64,000 bases of DNA from Antedon mediterranea (taxonomy: Eukaryota > Echinodermata > Crinoidea > Comatulida > Antedonidae): positions 24,291,795-24,355,794 of the forward strand of contig NC_092670.1 in assembly GCF_964355755.1 (NCBI RefSeq), written 5' to 3'. Of the stretch, positions 1 through 12,061 are shown piece after piece. How positions within the stretch are numbered: position 1 is the stretch's first letter; each line of letters begins with the position of its first letter. Position numbers and translations under genes: made by a program. The notes below the pieces were generated by a model. It made no database searches, was not told the origin of the DNA, and saw nothing but the letters and a program-made list of their open reading frames with translations.

Positions 1-332
1 TATCAAAACAGTCCATGAAAGTTTTTGTTTGTAATATGATACTTCACACTTAAGGCGTGATGAAGTGACCCCCAGACTTGACCTTAGCAATAAAATAAAA
101 TAAATTGAGTCTGTTTCATATCAAAGTTATTCACTTCTGTAACAAAATTCACATTATAGAAAGAGAAAAGAAACGTTTAATTATAACTCAAAAACCACAT
201 TGTCTGACAGATTTTTGCTTTTAATTACATTTTTTAAGGTAAAATAACTATTATATGACAATAAAATGACACATTCAAAAACAAATTTGAAATAAAAAAT
301 ATTTTTCAGAGGGACAATATATCTTTAAAACT
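1..332. mobile_element. Terminal fragment of a TTAA-type DNA transposon (element C family)
   Basis: The last 90 bases (about 240-332) resemble the right end of the element at 29287-33863. Both have a run like ATAACTATTATATGACAATA, an A/T tract, then AGGGACAATATATC followed by TTAA. A second shared motif, AAGTTATTCAC, lies at 123-135. Only the end is visible because the window starts inside it. No coding sequence is seen. Confidence 0.6.
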
Positions 333-958
333 GTTAAGTCAATAAGCGAGCAGCGTTTTTTGTAAGAAATATTTCTTGTTTAAAGTTGAACAGAGTTCAA
401 CTTCAACGTTACGATCGGTAAAACTGACTGACCAATCAAATAGTTCATAAATTACGTCATCATTGTTTGTGACAATTCTTATTTTTTACAACGCGACGAT
501 GTTTTTTGTGCTCTTTTAAAGTCTGACATTTCAAAATAACATTTGTAAGTAAAACTAAGTTTTAATATAAAAACAATTTAATTTAATGTTGTCTTTAGTG
601 TAAAGACTAGATTAAGATATCAGCGAAAACATGTCCTAGGCCGGCTGGGTTGAAGCATCAAAACCCCTAACTTTTTCAATTTTGACACGGGCCCGGCTGC
701 GCGTGACCGGCCTTGGCTTTTCAAAACTTCACGTCCATGTGTCCCAGCAACGTCGAAAGAACCAAGAAACCAACGATCACGTAAAAATTCGCGACGGAAA
801 AAAAGGCTTTAGGCGCAAAAAAACAGTTCCGTATATTAAATATGGTCTATAAAAAACCCACTATATTCAAATAATTATATGACAAGAATCTACTGGCCTC
901 AGATGCTATCTCCGGGCGTGTTGGAAAAAAAAATTCCCGTGGGGCATGCCCCCGGACG
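333..958. other. No gene seen; intergenic, with one short GC-rich stretch
   Basis: AT-rich sequence without a coherent reading frame or splice-site pair. A GC-rich patch at about 638-715 (CCGGCTGGG, then GGGCCCGGCTGCGCGTGACC) stands out from the background, but I cannot assign it. Confidence 0.5.
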
Positions 959-2003
959 CGATTTTTTTTTTCGTACGTAAGTTGGGGACCCCTTCATGAA
1001 ACGTCACCAAATAAACATGAATAATTCATCAGTTAAATTTGTTGTTCCGTGTGCACCCAAGCGTATAGCAACAAGAAGTGATTACACAACTGCGATACGA
1101 TAAACGATACTTTCTACAGTAGGCCTAGGATTATAAGTCAATTCACGTGATTGCCTTCGCGCACTCTTCTTCACACAACATGTGTCGAGTCGAGGCTAAT
1201 CGACAGCTAGGCAAGACATTAAACCATGGAGGTATATTTTTATACCTCTATGATTAAACTAAGTAGTAATTCATTGGACATAGCCCAAAGAAAGCTTAGA
1301 GCCACAAGAATAAAGAATGTGTATATAATTTGTGTACTGTATTTTTTTAATTCTGCTATTTTATTATCAAACAATATGCATGTACTCAAAGGAACTTTAA
1401 AAATGCCCGTATATGAACACATGAGATGGGAAGATTTGACCCACGAGAATAAAAAATGTATTTTTGTGTAATGTTTATTGTTTAATTTTTACTTATTACT
1501 CGGATTGTGTCATACCAAAGATAACTATCTTTGGTCATACCTAACACACACACGTCACACACACCCCCACACAGCTACTACTAGAATAGACACACATGGG
1601 TTTAGAGACTAATAATTAGGCCTAATAGTATTAATAGAAACTATAATTTTAACACGTAATTCTTTAGTAATAAATTATATTAAAAACACCATAAACTAAA
1701 GGCTGATTATTTCGACAATCCACACACAACGCCGCTATCTTCTATGAAATCGCACGCCGCAACAACAGCGAAGATAGGCCTAGAATCGTACCGCACTTGT
1801 GTGCTCACTTCTTGTTGCTATACGCTTGGGTGCACACGGAACAAGAAAATTTAACTGATGAATTATTCATGTTTATTTTGTGACGTTTCATGAGGGGGTC
1901 CCCAACTTATGTACGAAAAAAAAAATCGCCCCCCGGACCCCCCTAGACGATTATTTTTCCCATATCGTCCCCCTCTTTTTCAAAATCATAGATCCGCCCC
2001 TGC
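959..2003. mobile_element. Inverted-repeat element with about 145 bp arms
   Basis: Left arm 959-1105 and right arm 1785-1928 are near-identical inverted copies; both carry GTTGGGGACCCC, CATGAATAATTCATCAGTTAA and CACCCAAGCGTATAGCAACA or their complements. The sequence outside the right arm ends near 2003 with the complement of CAGGGGCGGATCTATGATTT, a form typical of DNA-transposon ends; the left end is degraded. The interior of about 680 bp has only short random frames. I read it as a non-autonomous DNA transposon or MITE. Confidence 0.6.
1225..1252. repeat. Short hairpin, CATGGAGGTATA family
   Basis: CATGGAGGTATA pairs with TATACCTCTATG across a 4 bp loop. Related hairpins occur at 9216-9237, 33116-33153, 49874-49911 and 63863-63900. 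Confidence 0.7.
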
Positions 2004-2834
2004 TTTCTCTCTGCTTCTCTTCCACGCCCATTATGACCAGGCAATTTCTTCTGCTGTATTGTTCAGCTTCGTTCTAATAGATCTGTACAGTTACATAGTC
2101 ACACAAAGGCCCATGTCATGTTTGAATTGAATATTGTAAGTTTCCAGTTCTTAGCTCGTAGCCGGTCAAACAATGTTAACTTTATCATGGGGAAACCCCT
2201 TATTTCTCCATGACTTTACCAAGTCACCAACGAATCTGTGATAACGAATCTCATCATACCATTTTGATAAAGAAGAAAAAAAATGCCAATAGGCCTACTT
2301 TACAAATCATTACATTATATCGCTACTACAAAACAGGCTATCAAGTTTAATTCATTCATTCAAGAATATTTAATAATTTCGATAATGGTAAATAACAATA
2401 CATATGATTAAAAATAGTAAATCTATAAAATTCTTTACGTAATTAATATAACAAAATTAAAATTTAGTGTCGATTTACACAAAACATGATACATCTTCAA
2501 TTGCTTTTCTCAATATTTGATTACACGTCATTATTTTAAATATGAAATCTTCTCACAGTGGATTAATGAGAGTGCTGGATTTACGTACTAGCATCTATAT
2601 ATAAATTTACGTAAGGGCAAAATTCGGTAAATCGCAATTTATTTCTAGAATTTTTAATCGATGGTATATAAAGTTGGTTCGTACTTTCGGTACGGATTTT
2701 AACCACTAATTGATGTAACCCTGTTTACTAATTAAATTGAGTTAGATAATTAGTTATTGACAATTAAAACGAATTTAGATTCAACGATTTGCCCCAAATA
2801 GGGATGTCTTCCGATCGTGGTATACACTGTCATA
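2004..2834. other. No gene seen; AT-rich intergenic
   Basis: Low-complexity AT-rich sequence on both strands. I found no coherent reading frame, repeat array or RNA gene. Confidence 0.5.
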
Positions 2835-3226
2835 AGGCCCATTTACACTTGGACGATGGACGATAAATATATAAACATGCTTTTTTTTACATGAAACAAA
2901 ATAAATTAGAAAGGTTTTCGTTCTAGAACTATAGGATAATCATTTATGCTGTCTTTGATAAAAATAATATTTTAAAAATTCCAATCAAATGACGTCATGA
3001 TAAATAAAAACAATAAAATCGTTGTATTGTCACGATATTATTGCTCTTACTAATCGTGATGTCATTTGATTGGACGTGTAAAAATATCATTTTCAGCAAA
3101 GGAAGCATAGGAGGTTATTCTATAGTTCTAGAATGAAAAGCTTTTATATTTCTTTTGTTTTATGTATGAAAAATGCACATTTGTCTATTTATCGTCGATC
3201 GTTATCGTCCTAGTGTAAATGGGCCT
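2835..3226. mobile_element. 392 bp MITE with TA target duplication
   Basis: The ends are inverted copies: AGGCCCATTTACACTTGGAC at the left and the complement of AGGCCCATTTACACTAGGAC at the right. The element is flanked by TA on both sides (2833-2834 and 3227-3228). The inner parts also pair imperfectly (ATTCCAATCAAATGACGTCA against GATGTCATTTGATTGGACGT). There is no coding sequence. TA-flanked short elements are usually mobilised by Tc1/mariner or related transposases; that assignment is inference. Confidence 0.75.
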
Positions 3227-3486
3227 TAATGCATGTCCATCTTGAAAAATACCCGCATACAATAACACGAGGATGCTTCGCCTTTTCCTATCTCCTCCTA
3301 CGATAATTGTATTTAATGGCTGAAAACCGGTTGAACAGCTCAAGTACAGCATCATAATGTTGAAGACAGGTGTATCGTTACATGTATTTTTTCGACTATT
3401 CATTCAATCTTTTATTTCGGAATCTCTGGTCCATAGAAAGTAAAAAGTACATATAAATGAAATGAAATAAACAAGACTACTACTAC

Positions 3487-4165
3487 TCATCTTAGGATGG
3501 CATTCCATCTGGAGAGCATCTTCGACTTAACTAAGACATTGCTTATAATCGTTGAGACTAAAACATTTTCGCTTGCATTTAGTCTACCCATCAGGCCATA
3601 TATTGATTTTCTTAACAATTCATAGAAAGAAGGAATTCTACATTCCGTAAACATAATAAGGATGGCATTGCAATGTCGAGGCCTTTGTAGCAACATTCTT
3701 AAACCATTATTATTGTAACATACTTGGAGAGATCGCAAGGTACCCTGATTATAATTGCACCATAATGTAGCACAATACATATTTACACAATATGTTCTAA
3801 ATAAAACACATTTTACATTGATAGAACACATACTAAATTTACTGACCAAGGAGTTGGCTCGGATACACAAAGATCTGTATTGCCGCTTTATATCGAAATC
3901 ACATAAATCCAAGGAGATAACATGACCAAGTCAACATATTCTAAGGTTTTACCATTAATGGTAATAATAGGTTTCAATTGAATCCACCATGACTTAGGAC
4001 TGATTATCATACAAGATGATTTCTTAGAATTGTAAACAATATCATTTTTGGCCGCAAAGCATTCAGACATTTTAATTAAATGTTGCAAACCTGATGCAGA
4101 AGGTGATAAAAGCATCATCTGTATACGATAGGTTGTTAAATTTATTTCAATAAACACTGTGACAG
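3487..4165 (-). pseudogene. LINE reverse transcriptase, C-terminal fragment, broken
   Basis: Read on the minus strand, the block runs from just upstream of the catalytic YTDD motif (4112-4125) to the end of the protein. Recognisable parts are LLSPSASGLQHL after YTDD, NGKTLEYVD at about 3950, and DIKRQYRSLCIRANSLVSKF followed by the long helical tail ending near 3487. This order matches the reverse transcriptase and C-terminal region of non-LTR retrotransposons. It is dead: YTDD is in a different frame from the sequence that follows it, and a second frame change lies near 3900. The 5' part of the LINE (endonuclease and most of the RT) is absent, as expected for 5' truncation. Confidence 0.75.
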
Positions 4166-4813
4166 TGACAGTTTTAACGAAGTATTAAATCGCAATTGTT
4201 TTACTCTATTTAGTGGTATATTAATTATAGGTCTTTAAAAAAATTGTCTTTACTGAGTGGATAATAAAGAACTATAAAGTAAAGAATAATTTAATATAAA
4301 GAATATATGAAAAAAATTGTTCCTCTTTTTACCTATCCTCATCCCCAACCCTTAACCCTAATGTTAGATACAAAACACAAATTGGGTTTGTTTAAATGAG
4401 TCCAAATCAAAAAATGTGGACTCATTTTGTTTCTCTTTCGGAAGTAATTCCCAGGGTGCTAATTTTGGTGTACTACATAAATCATTGTGTCTATTTATTT
4501 GTTTCTGTAAACGACAAAGTTTTATAGTCCTACATTTGAAATCGCCAGTTTTTTTTACGCTAGAAATTACTTTGTATTCAAAAACCATCTAGTGATTCAT
4601 AATTTTTCAAAAAAAAATAAAAAAATCTAATCATCAACAATGTTTATAAACCAGTAGTTTATATTAGTATGAAGCAGTTTTTATTATTATATCTATTATT
4701 ACACAAATAGATTGAAATGATGATTAAAAAAAAAGAATGATATATAATATTAAATGATCTAAATAAATTATAAAATCTGTGCATAAGAGTATTGTATACA
4801 ATATATTTACAGG
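4166..4813. other. No gene seen; AT-rich spacer
   Basis: AT-rich spacer between the LINE fragment and the large inverted-end unit. The short minus-strand open frame at 4364-4588 has no recognisable domain and no splice context. Confidence 0.45.
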
Positions 4814-4831
4814 TACACAGCAAAATTCTGA

Positions 4832-6560
4832 TTCTTGTTTTAAGAAAAAAAAAACTTGTTTCAAGCAAAATATTTCTTGAAACAAGTAAATTTTGACTTG
4901 TCCGTATTTCAATACTTTTTGGCTTACCAAGAATCGTAAAATTCTTAACAAGAATCACACAAATTCTTATCAAGAAAATTATTCTTACCAAGAAATAATA
5001 CTTTAAGAACAATATTCTTACCAAGAATTTAATTGCTTTTTTCATTCTTGTTTTAAGCAGTATCTGCCTTAAAATAAGTAACAATTTATCGATTTTTTTA
5101 AATAGAATTCTTGTTTCAAGCAATATTTTTCTTAAAATAAGTAAGAATATTCCGATTTGTATTTTTTTGAATTCTTGTTTCAAGCAATATATTTCTTAAA
5201 ATAAGTAAGAATATTCCGATTTGTATTTTATAGAATTCTTGTTTCAAGCAATATATTTCTTAAAATAAGTAAGAATATTCCGATTTGTATTTTTTTGAAT
5301 TCTTGTTTCAAGCAATATATTTCTTAAAATAAGTAAGAATATTCCGATTTGTATTTTTTGAATTCTTGTTTCAAGCAATTTTTTTCTTAAAATAAGTAAG
5401 AATATTCCGATTTGTATTTTTTGAATTCTTGTTTCAAGCAAAATATTTCTTAAAATAAGTAAGAATATTCCGATTTTTATTTGTAGAATTCTTGTTTCAA
5501 GCAATATTTTTCTTAAAATAAGTAAGAATATTCCGATTTGTATTTTTTAGAATTCTTGTTTTAAGCAATATTTTTCTTAAAATAAGTAAGAATATTCCGA
5601 TTTTTAATTTTAATATTCTTGTTTCAAGCAATATATTTCTTAAAATAAGTAAGAATATTCCGATTTGTATTTTTTGAATTCTTGTTTCAAGCAATTTTTT
5701 TCTTAAAATAAGTAAGAATATTCCGATTTGTATTTTTTGAATTCTTGTTTCAAGCAAAATATTTCTTAAAATAAGTAAGAATATTCCGATTTTTATTTGT
5801 AGAATTCTTGTTTCAAGCAATATTTTTCTTAAAATAAGTAAGAATATTCCGATTTGTATTTTTTAGAATTCTTGTTTTAAGCAATATTTTTCTTAAAATA
5901 AGTAAGAATATTCCGATTTTTAATTTTAATATTCTTGTTTCAAGCAATATATTTCTTAAAATAAGTAAGAATATTCCGATTTGTATTTTTTGAATTCTTG
6001 TTTCAAGCAATATTTTTCTTAAAATAAGTAAGAATATTCCGATTTGTATTTTTTGAATTCTTGTTTCAAGCAATATTTTTCTTAAAATAAGTAAGCATAT
6101 TCCGATTTGTATTTTTTGAATTCTTGTTTCAAGCAATATATTTCTTAAAATAAGTAAGAATATTCCGATTTTTATTTGTAGAATTCTTGTTTCAAGCAAT
6201 ATTTTTCTTAAAATAAGTCAGAATATTCCGGTTTGTATTTTTTAGAATTCATGTTTTAAGCAATATTTTTCTTAAAATAAGTAAGAATATTCCGATTTAT
6301 ATTTTTAGTTTTCTTGTTTCAAGCAATATATTTCTTAAAATAAGTAAGAATATTCCGATTTTTATTTGTAGAATTCTTGTTTCAAGCAAAACTTTTTTTA
6401 AAATAAGTAAACAAGAAGTCTATCAAATAAAAACCAGTAAATGTTTACTTATTTTAAGAAAAGTATTGCTTGAAACAAGAATTCTATCAAATTAAAATTC
6501 GTAAATTCTTACTTATATTGGGAAAAAAATTGCTTGAAACAAGAATTCTATAAAATATAA
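4832..6560. repeat. Satellite array, about 63 bp unit, left end of the 7 kb unit
   Basis: About 25 head-to-tail copies of a unit containing TCTTGTTTCAAGCAATATTT, CTTAAAATAAGTAAGAATAT and CCGATTTGTATTTTTTG. At about 6440-6560 the last copies are inverted, so the array can fold back. A larger block of about 315 bp (5497-5820 against 5813-6199) is itself repeated. The open frames through the array repeat the unit and are not genes. Confidence 0.85.
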
Positions 6561-6969
6561 ATCATTAAAAATTTATTTTAAGAACGATAAATGAATACTC
6601 ATTTTAAGTAATATTTTACTTAAACAAATAAATTCAAGAATGTTATAAAACATAATATTAACAATACTGTTATTTTCATTAAGAACTACAATTTACATGA
6701 CATTAGGTACAATAATATATACAACTTCTTTAAAACAAACTTGTTTTTATTAATAATAAAATGCCATCAAAAGAAAGCTTAAAAACATTAAAATAGAAAT
6801 AAAATACAAATTTCGTAAAATTCTTCTCCCGCACCTGGGCTTTAAACTATTAGGTGTCTTTAAATTTATTAATGTATACTAATGATGATTCAACAGCCTT
6901 TGTCAAGTGTACAGGTGTGTTTTCATCACAAATCACTAACTGTTAAAGGATAGTGAGGCCTACTTCTTT
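6561..6969. other. No gene seen
   Basis: AT-rich sequence between the satellite array and the last exon of the small split gene. It may hold that gene's 3' untranslated region, but no polyadenylation signal is distinctive enough to call. Confidence 0.4.
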
Positions 6970-8976
6970 TCATTTTGGATAATCGAAATCCAGAAGGTAA
7001 AAAGTGGAGAGGAGAGTAACTAGAGCCTCATCTAATTTTGCTTTCTTTGTAGTTAGAATTGTTTGCTAAACTTTAATGTAGGCCATTTCTGTGTCCAAAA
7101 GCAATACCGGCATATTACCTGATCGGCGTGAAGACCAGGATTCTGGATCTTTATTCATGTTCCTAAAAATGAAAAGAGATTAATATAGTTTTAGTTATTA
7201 CTGTATTTAAAATATGTGTAACATCATCAACTAATTGGGTACGGTGTGGTTTTAGAGTCCTATATCTGGGGCGGTAAACACAAAAACATGACGCAATATT
7301 AGAACGGTGGTAAGAATAATTTTACATTATAAGACATAAGGGTGGGTGGAATATGCATTTGAACTTTTTAATCACAAACTTTGCCCTGTTTATACCGATC
7401 CCAAAGACAGGCCTGGCTGTATCTATTATTTTTAGTTAAATTATTAGGGTCTAAATTTATTTTTAATATTACTATTTAGGAAGACAATACGCAAAACGGT
7501 GCTCAATCCTGATTGATGTTTTTATTCCGTATCAATGTTTATAATAACAATCATACAATTAAATGTAAATTTTGTTTAATTGTTTGATTTTAATAAATTA
7601 TTGTAAACATAGTATATACCTCGAATTTTAAGCTAAGATAAATTTGATTTTAAAAAAACACTTTAAGATATTTTTTTTTAATGTACATAATGTTACTTGT
7701 ATTTTAAATTTTTAAAAACACTAAATACCTTCAAGGTCGGCAGACTTTTTTTGATGAGTTTTTCCCAACAAATATGTTTGACAGATTTGACAACATATGG
7801 GTTATCTTTGAACCTAACCAAAAATAACAAATTGAAAACATTATATTATATAAATTTATTTAAATGAGTGGAATAATGTATGGACATAAACTTGATATAC
7901 TGTAGCTCAAATTTTTAATAATGTAGCCTACAGTTTTGTAGGTGGTCAATGTAAAAGGAAGGGGAAAGGGTGGGCTGGCCAGGAGAGCATTAATATGTCA
8001 AAAATTAATATTCATAAATCATTTATTTAATTTTAGTTGTCAAAGGGAGGAGTGCATGACACTAGCTTGAGTCGAACCAAGCTGTTAAAAATACGTACAC
8101 AATATGTACACGTATTTTCCTCACTACCATTGGTCCATTATAAAACTATTTATGAATAGATAAAAGTACAAAAACATACACTGTACTTACGAGATGGAGG
8201 ACTGGTGTTTCTCTTTAAAATACCAAAATAAACTATATTATTCTCTTCTTTGGAAAAATTTGCTAAGCACTTTTTTAAAAAGCTTTCTTTTGTATTTCAT
8301 TCCTCTTTGCCTAGTAATAATTAGTATCCTTCGAACTTCTTCAATTACCTAACAAATAATTTAAGATATTGTAAATAACACAGTTTTTTAAAAAGAAATT
8401 TAATATAACAATTTTAGTTATGCAGTACGTATGTTTTTTGTTGGTTTTTTTAGTATGTTTTTTTTAAATTTAGAGTTAAAAACATAAAGTTTCAATATCG
8501 ATGTGATCACTTCGGGGATTACTTAGTGTGTACAATTAATTAAATATAAAGAAGTGTTTTTAAATGTCATTATATTTCTCATTGGAATATGTGTATATAA
8601 TACAGTATAATCCTTCGTAGATATTTCATGGCTACATTACAAAATAACTGTTAGTGTTACATTATAATTGTATTATCTATTATTAGGCCTTCCTTATACC
8701 TAGCTGAAATAGGTCCGACAATATTTGTCCCCTCTGTCAATTTCTGAACTAAAATGCTAAGCTAAACCTATACACCTGTCCGTCAGTACAGGCATAGTAG
8801 GCTAGCCTAGACCTACTAGTTCCAGGCCTACAGTATTACTAACTAGGAAGGAGCCTAGGCTAGGCCTAGACTGCTGGCAGATTAAAATATAATTATTAGG
8901 CCTACGAACCTGTTAAAATATTGGCCACTTCTTCATCTATTTCTCGGATCTTCAACAAAGCGTCTTCCTTCGACAT
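6970..8976 (-). CDS. Possible small four-exon gene, unknown function (67 aa)
   Basis: Minus-strand exons at 8910-8976 (67 nt, begins ATG, MSKEDALLKIREIDEEVA), 8191-8212 (22 nt), 7119-7162 (44 nt) and 6970-7040 (71 nt, ends TGA). Each junction has AG before the exon and GT after it (donors GTTCGT, GTAAGT, GTAATA). Phases fit at all three introns, and the exons sum to 204 nt, exactly 68 codons. The N-terminus looks like an amphipathic, acidic coiled-coil helix; the C-terminus contains LDEALVTLLSTFYLLDFDYP. I recognise no family. The 22-nt exon is the weakest part. It lies inside the 7 kb unit and may be element-encoded or a captured host gene. Confidence 0.35.
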
Positions 8977-9215
8977 TATATTAGACTAATCTTACTAGGC
9001 CTATTGAAGCATTTAATATATAAATTGCGATGAAAGGTGTCTTTTACTTACAAACTCTAGATTTTGAATGATTACTTTAAAAAACCGTTGGCCATGATCC
9101 CGCCGGGAGCTAGGTCATCGACCACACACAGTGTTGTTTTTCAACTATAACCAAAAATGTATCGCTGGCCTTTTACCCAGAATGTATAAGGTCATTATAC
9201 TGCTCAACGTTAAAG

Positions 9216-9237
9216 CATGGAGGTATAAACCTCCATG
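9216..9237. repeat. Short hairpin, CATGGAGGTATA family
   Basis: CATGGAGGT pairs with ACCTCCATG around a 4 bp loop. It is the shortest member of the family seen at 1225, 33116, 49874 and 63863. Confidence 0.7.
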
Positions 9238-9430
9238 GTGGTTAAAGCAAATCTATAAAACGTCTGGACCAATAGTAATACGACAGACAATAATAATGAC
9301 ACATGTTTGTTGCAGTCCGAAAAAAAGCGATAAGTTGGTGCCAGTAAACTGAAGTAGGTACAGTATTTGCTACCCTATTTGCTAAGGCATTACAATTCAA
9401 TTCATGGAAATACTCCGAATTTTCGAGTAA

Positions 9431-10303
9431 CATGTGGAATTGGTGGTTCGCTGCCCGGCAAGCTTTGGAATTTACAATTCGTTTTACAAGCATGTCATAA
9501 GACGCCATTTTAAGGACGAGTATAACAATCGGCAACCTCCTGCAGTTGACGATGGAAACATCAGTATAAGTATGCCTGGAGAAAACGAGGATGCCAATTG
9601 AGGATGAAGTAGAACTAGGCCTAGACTAGGAGACTGACGAAGTTAATGAAGAAAAAAACTATTATAACGGGGATGATTTATCAACTGACGATAGTAGTAG
9701 TGATAATTCTAGTATTGTTATACTGTTAATGATTGTTTAATATTAATTATCTTGTTGATGCTCAGCAAGAAGGCCTACTAACTAGAGGATGAACAAGCAG
9801 ATAATAGTATAAAAAATGCTGATTTATTTCTACTAAAATTAAAAAGGAGAGAAACAAGATTCCACAGGTAAGCCATTTTGCTTTAAAATTACAATAATTA
9901 TGCATTTTAAACTATTTTTTATTAGAGAAATACGTCTTTTTCCTAGGCCTTGCTGGTACTGTTATTATACAGGACTATAGTAACTATAGGACTTGGGTAC
10001 TAGGCCTAGGCATTATACACTCTAAGTTTATGTTGCATTTTTTTGTGACCAATTTCATTGTTACAAATAACATTTTTTTTGTTAGGCTGCATAGCTCCCC
10101 AACTAAAACACAACTTAGTTTTTAAACATATTAAAACTTGAATATAAAAAATATTAAATCAATATTATTTTCTTTAGGTTGCAGTGCAATCGATTATTCA
10201 AAGCACAAACAGTTTGATTACCCAGATTCTTTCATCAGTTGAAACTGAAGTGCTAACTGCTCTACCGTTGTGTGAATATAAGGATATTGACAATCTATTT
10301 TAA
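9431..10303 (+). pseudogene. Broken gene with degenerate C2H2 finger and acidic linker
   Basis: Block 1 (9431-9601) reads RCPASF...FYKHVIRRHF, the shape of a C2H2 finger with H-x4-H intact (9491-9508) but the second Cys replaced by Ser. Block 2 (9600-9740, shifted frame) is very acidic (ETDEVNEEKNYYNGDD, STDDSSSDNSS) with an in-frame TAG. Block 3 (9782-9867) reads LEDEQADNSIKNADLFLLKL and ends at a good donor (CACAG/GTAAGC). Block 4 (10178-10303) follows an acceptor TTTAG and reads VAVQSIIQSTNSLITQILSS to a stop, but the phase of blocks 3 and 4 does not match. Zinc finger, acidic linker and helical domain together recall transposon-associated proteins of invertebrates; that comparison is from memory and uncertain. 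Confidence 0.45.
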
Positions 10304-11853
10304 GTAAAACATTTCTCAAAATAAGTATTTTTAAGAATATTAAAATAGAATTGACTTCAATTCAAGCAAAAATAGTCTTGATAGGATATACTGTAGTATG
10401 ATATTGACTTCTTATCTTAAGTAAAACATTTCTCAAAATAAGTATTTTTAAAAATATTGCGAATCTCAATTTAAGCAAAAATAGTCTTGATAAGATAGTA
10501 TGATATTGACTTCTTATTTTAAGTAAAACATTTCTCAAAATAAGTATTTTAAAGAATATTGCGAATCTTGATTCAAGTAAAAATAGTCTTGATAAGATAG
10601 TATGATATTGACTTCTTATTTTAAGTAAAACATTTCTCAAAATCAGAATATTGCGAATCTGAATTCAAGCAAAAATAGTCTTGATAGGATAGTATGATAT
10701 TGACTTCTTATTTTAAGTAAAACATTTTTCAAAATAAGTATTTTTTTAAATATTGCGAATCTCAATTTAAGCAAAAATAGTCTTGATAAGATAGTATGAT
10801 ATTGACTTCTTATTTTAAGTAAAACATTTCTCGAAATAAGTATTTTTAAGAATATTGCGAATCTTGATTCAAGTAAAAATAGTCTTGATAAGATAGTATG
10901 ATATTGACTTCTTATTTTAAGTAAAACATTTCTCAAAATAAGTATTTTTAAAAATATTGCGAATCTCAATTTAAGCAAAAATAGTCTTGATAAGATAGTA
11001 TGATATTGACTTCTTATTTTAAGTAAAACATTTCTCAAAATAAGTATTTTTAAGAATATTGCGAAACCTAATTTAAGAAACTTTGTCTTACCTAGAAAAA
11101 TATTTATTGTTTTAAGTAATTTTTAGAATTCATCAATCTTGATTTAAGAAAAATTATTCTTGATAGGGATAAATATAATATTGATTTCTTATTTTAAGTA
11201 AAATACTTTTCAAATTAAGTATTTTCAAATCTTGTTTTAAGCAAAACTATTCTTAATAAGAAGAGAATGATATTGACTTCTTATTTTAAGTAAAATATTT
11301 CTTGTAATAAGCATTTTCAAGAATATTGCGAATCTTGATTCAAGTAAAAATAATCTTGATAAGGGTAGTGTGAAATTGACTTCTTATTTTAAGTAAAATA
11401 TTTCTCAAAACAAGTATTTTCAAGACTATTGCGAAACCTAATTTAAGAAACTTTGTCTTACCTAGAAAAATATTGATTGTTTTAAGTAATTTTTATAATT
11501 CATCAATCTTGATTTAAGAAAAATTATTCTTGATAGGGATAAATATAATATAGATTTCTTATTTTAAGTAAAATACTTTTCAAATTAAGTATTTTCAAAT
11601 CTTGTTTTAAGCAAAACTATTCTTAATAAGAAGAGAATGATATTGACTTCTTATTTTAAGTAAAATATTTCTTGTAATAAGCATTTTCAAGAATATTGCA
11701 AAACTTAATTTAAGAAAATTTGTCTTTTCTAGAAAATTATTTCTTGTTTTAAGTAATTTTAAATCTTGACAAGAAAAAAAATACTTATTTTAAGAATTTT
11801 TTCTTAAAACAAGATTTTTTTTTCTTGCTTAGAATTTCAAATTTTGCTGTGTA
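10287..11853. repeat. Satellite array, about 100-118 bp unit, right end of the 7 kb unit
   Basis: Tandem copies containing TTGACTTCTTATTTTAAGTA, CATTTCTCAAAATAAGTATT, ATATTGCGAATC and AGTCTTGATAAGATAGTATG. A longer module of about 360 bp is duplicated at 11065-11340 and 11425-11700. The outermost 100 bases return to the left-hand motif (complement of CTTGTTTTAAGAAAAA) before the TACACAGCAAAATT end. Open frames in the array are repeat-derived. Confidence 0.85.
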
Positions 11854-12061
11854 GGCGCTAATTAGGAAAGGAACAACTACAGTAAAACAAGCACATTTAC
11901 TGGGAAAGTACTGTGTGATGGATATTTACAACATAAATAAAACAATATAAAATATATCAACATTGAATATTACACAAAATTCAATGTTGCGTAATTACAT
12001 GTAAACATAATTTATATACAATTGTGTACACATATCTGTAAATTTACATAACATATACATA

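Larger units (their letters stand above)
4814..11853. mobile_element. 7.0 kb unit with TACACAGCAAAATT inverted ends
   Basis: The left end TACACAGCAAAATTCTGATT and the right end (complement TACACAGCAAAATTTGAAAT) are inverted copies pointing inward. Both ends are followed at once by CTTGTTTTAAG-type satellite arrays. The interior (6660-10290) holds a possible small split gene and a broken zinc-finger gene. I see no clear target duplication, so it could be one large element or two related elements whose outer ends happen to pair. Confidence 0.5.

Noticed and set aside
4331-4365. CCCTTAACCCTAA, telomere-like
   Set aside because: Only two partial units; no array.
4659-6199. Long minus-strand open frames reading repeated LLETRI...IGIFLLILR
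   Set aside because: They are translations of the 63 bp satellite, so the repeat unit explains them. No start context or domain.
9242-9535. Minus-strand frame starting MASYDMLVKRIV, considered as first exon of the small split gene
   Set aside because: The complementary strand here encodes a clearer zinc-finger remnant, and the donor needed (GTAGCA) is weak.
10362-11038. Open frames reading repeated RNVLLKIRSQYHTILSRLF
   Set aside because: Translation of the 100 bp satellite on the right side of the 7 kb unit.
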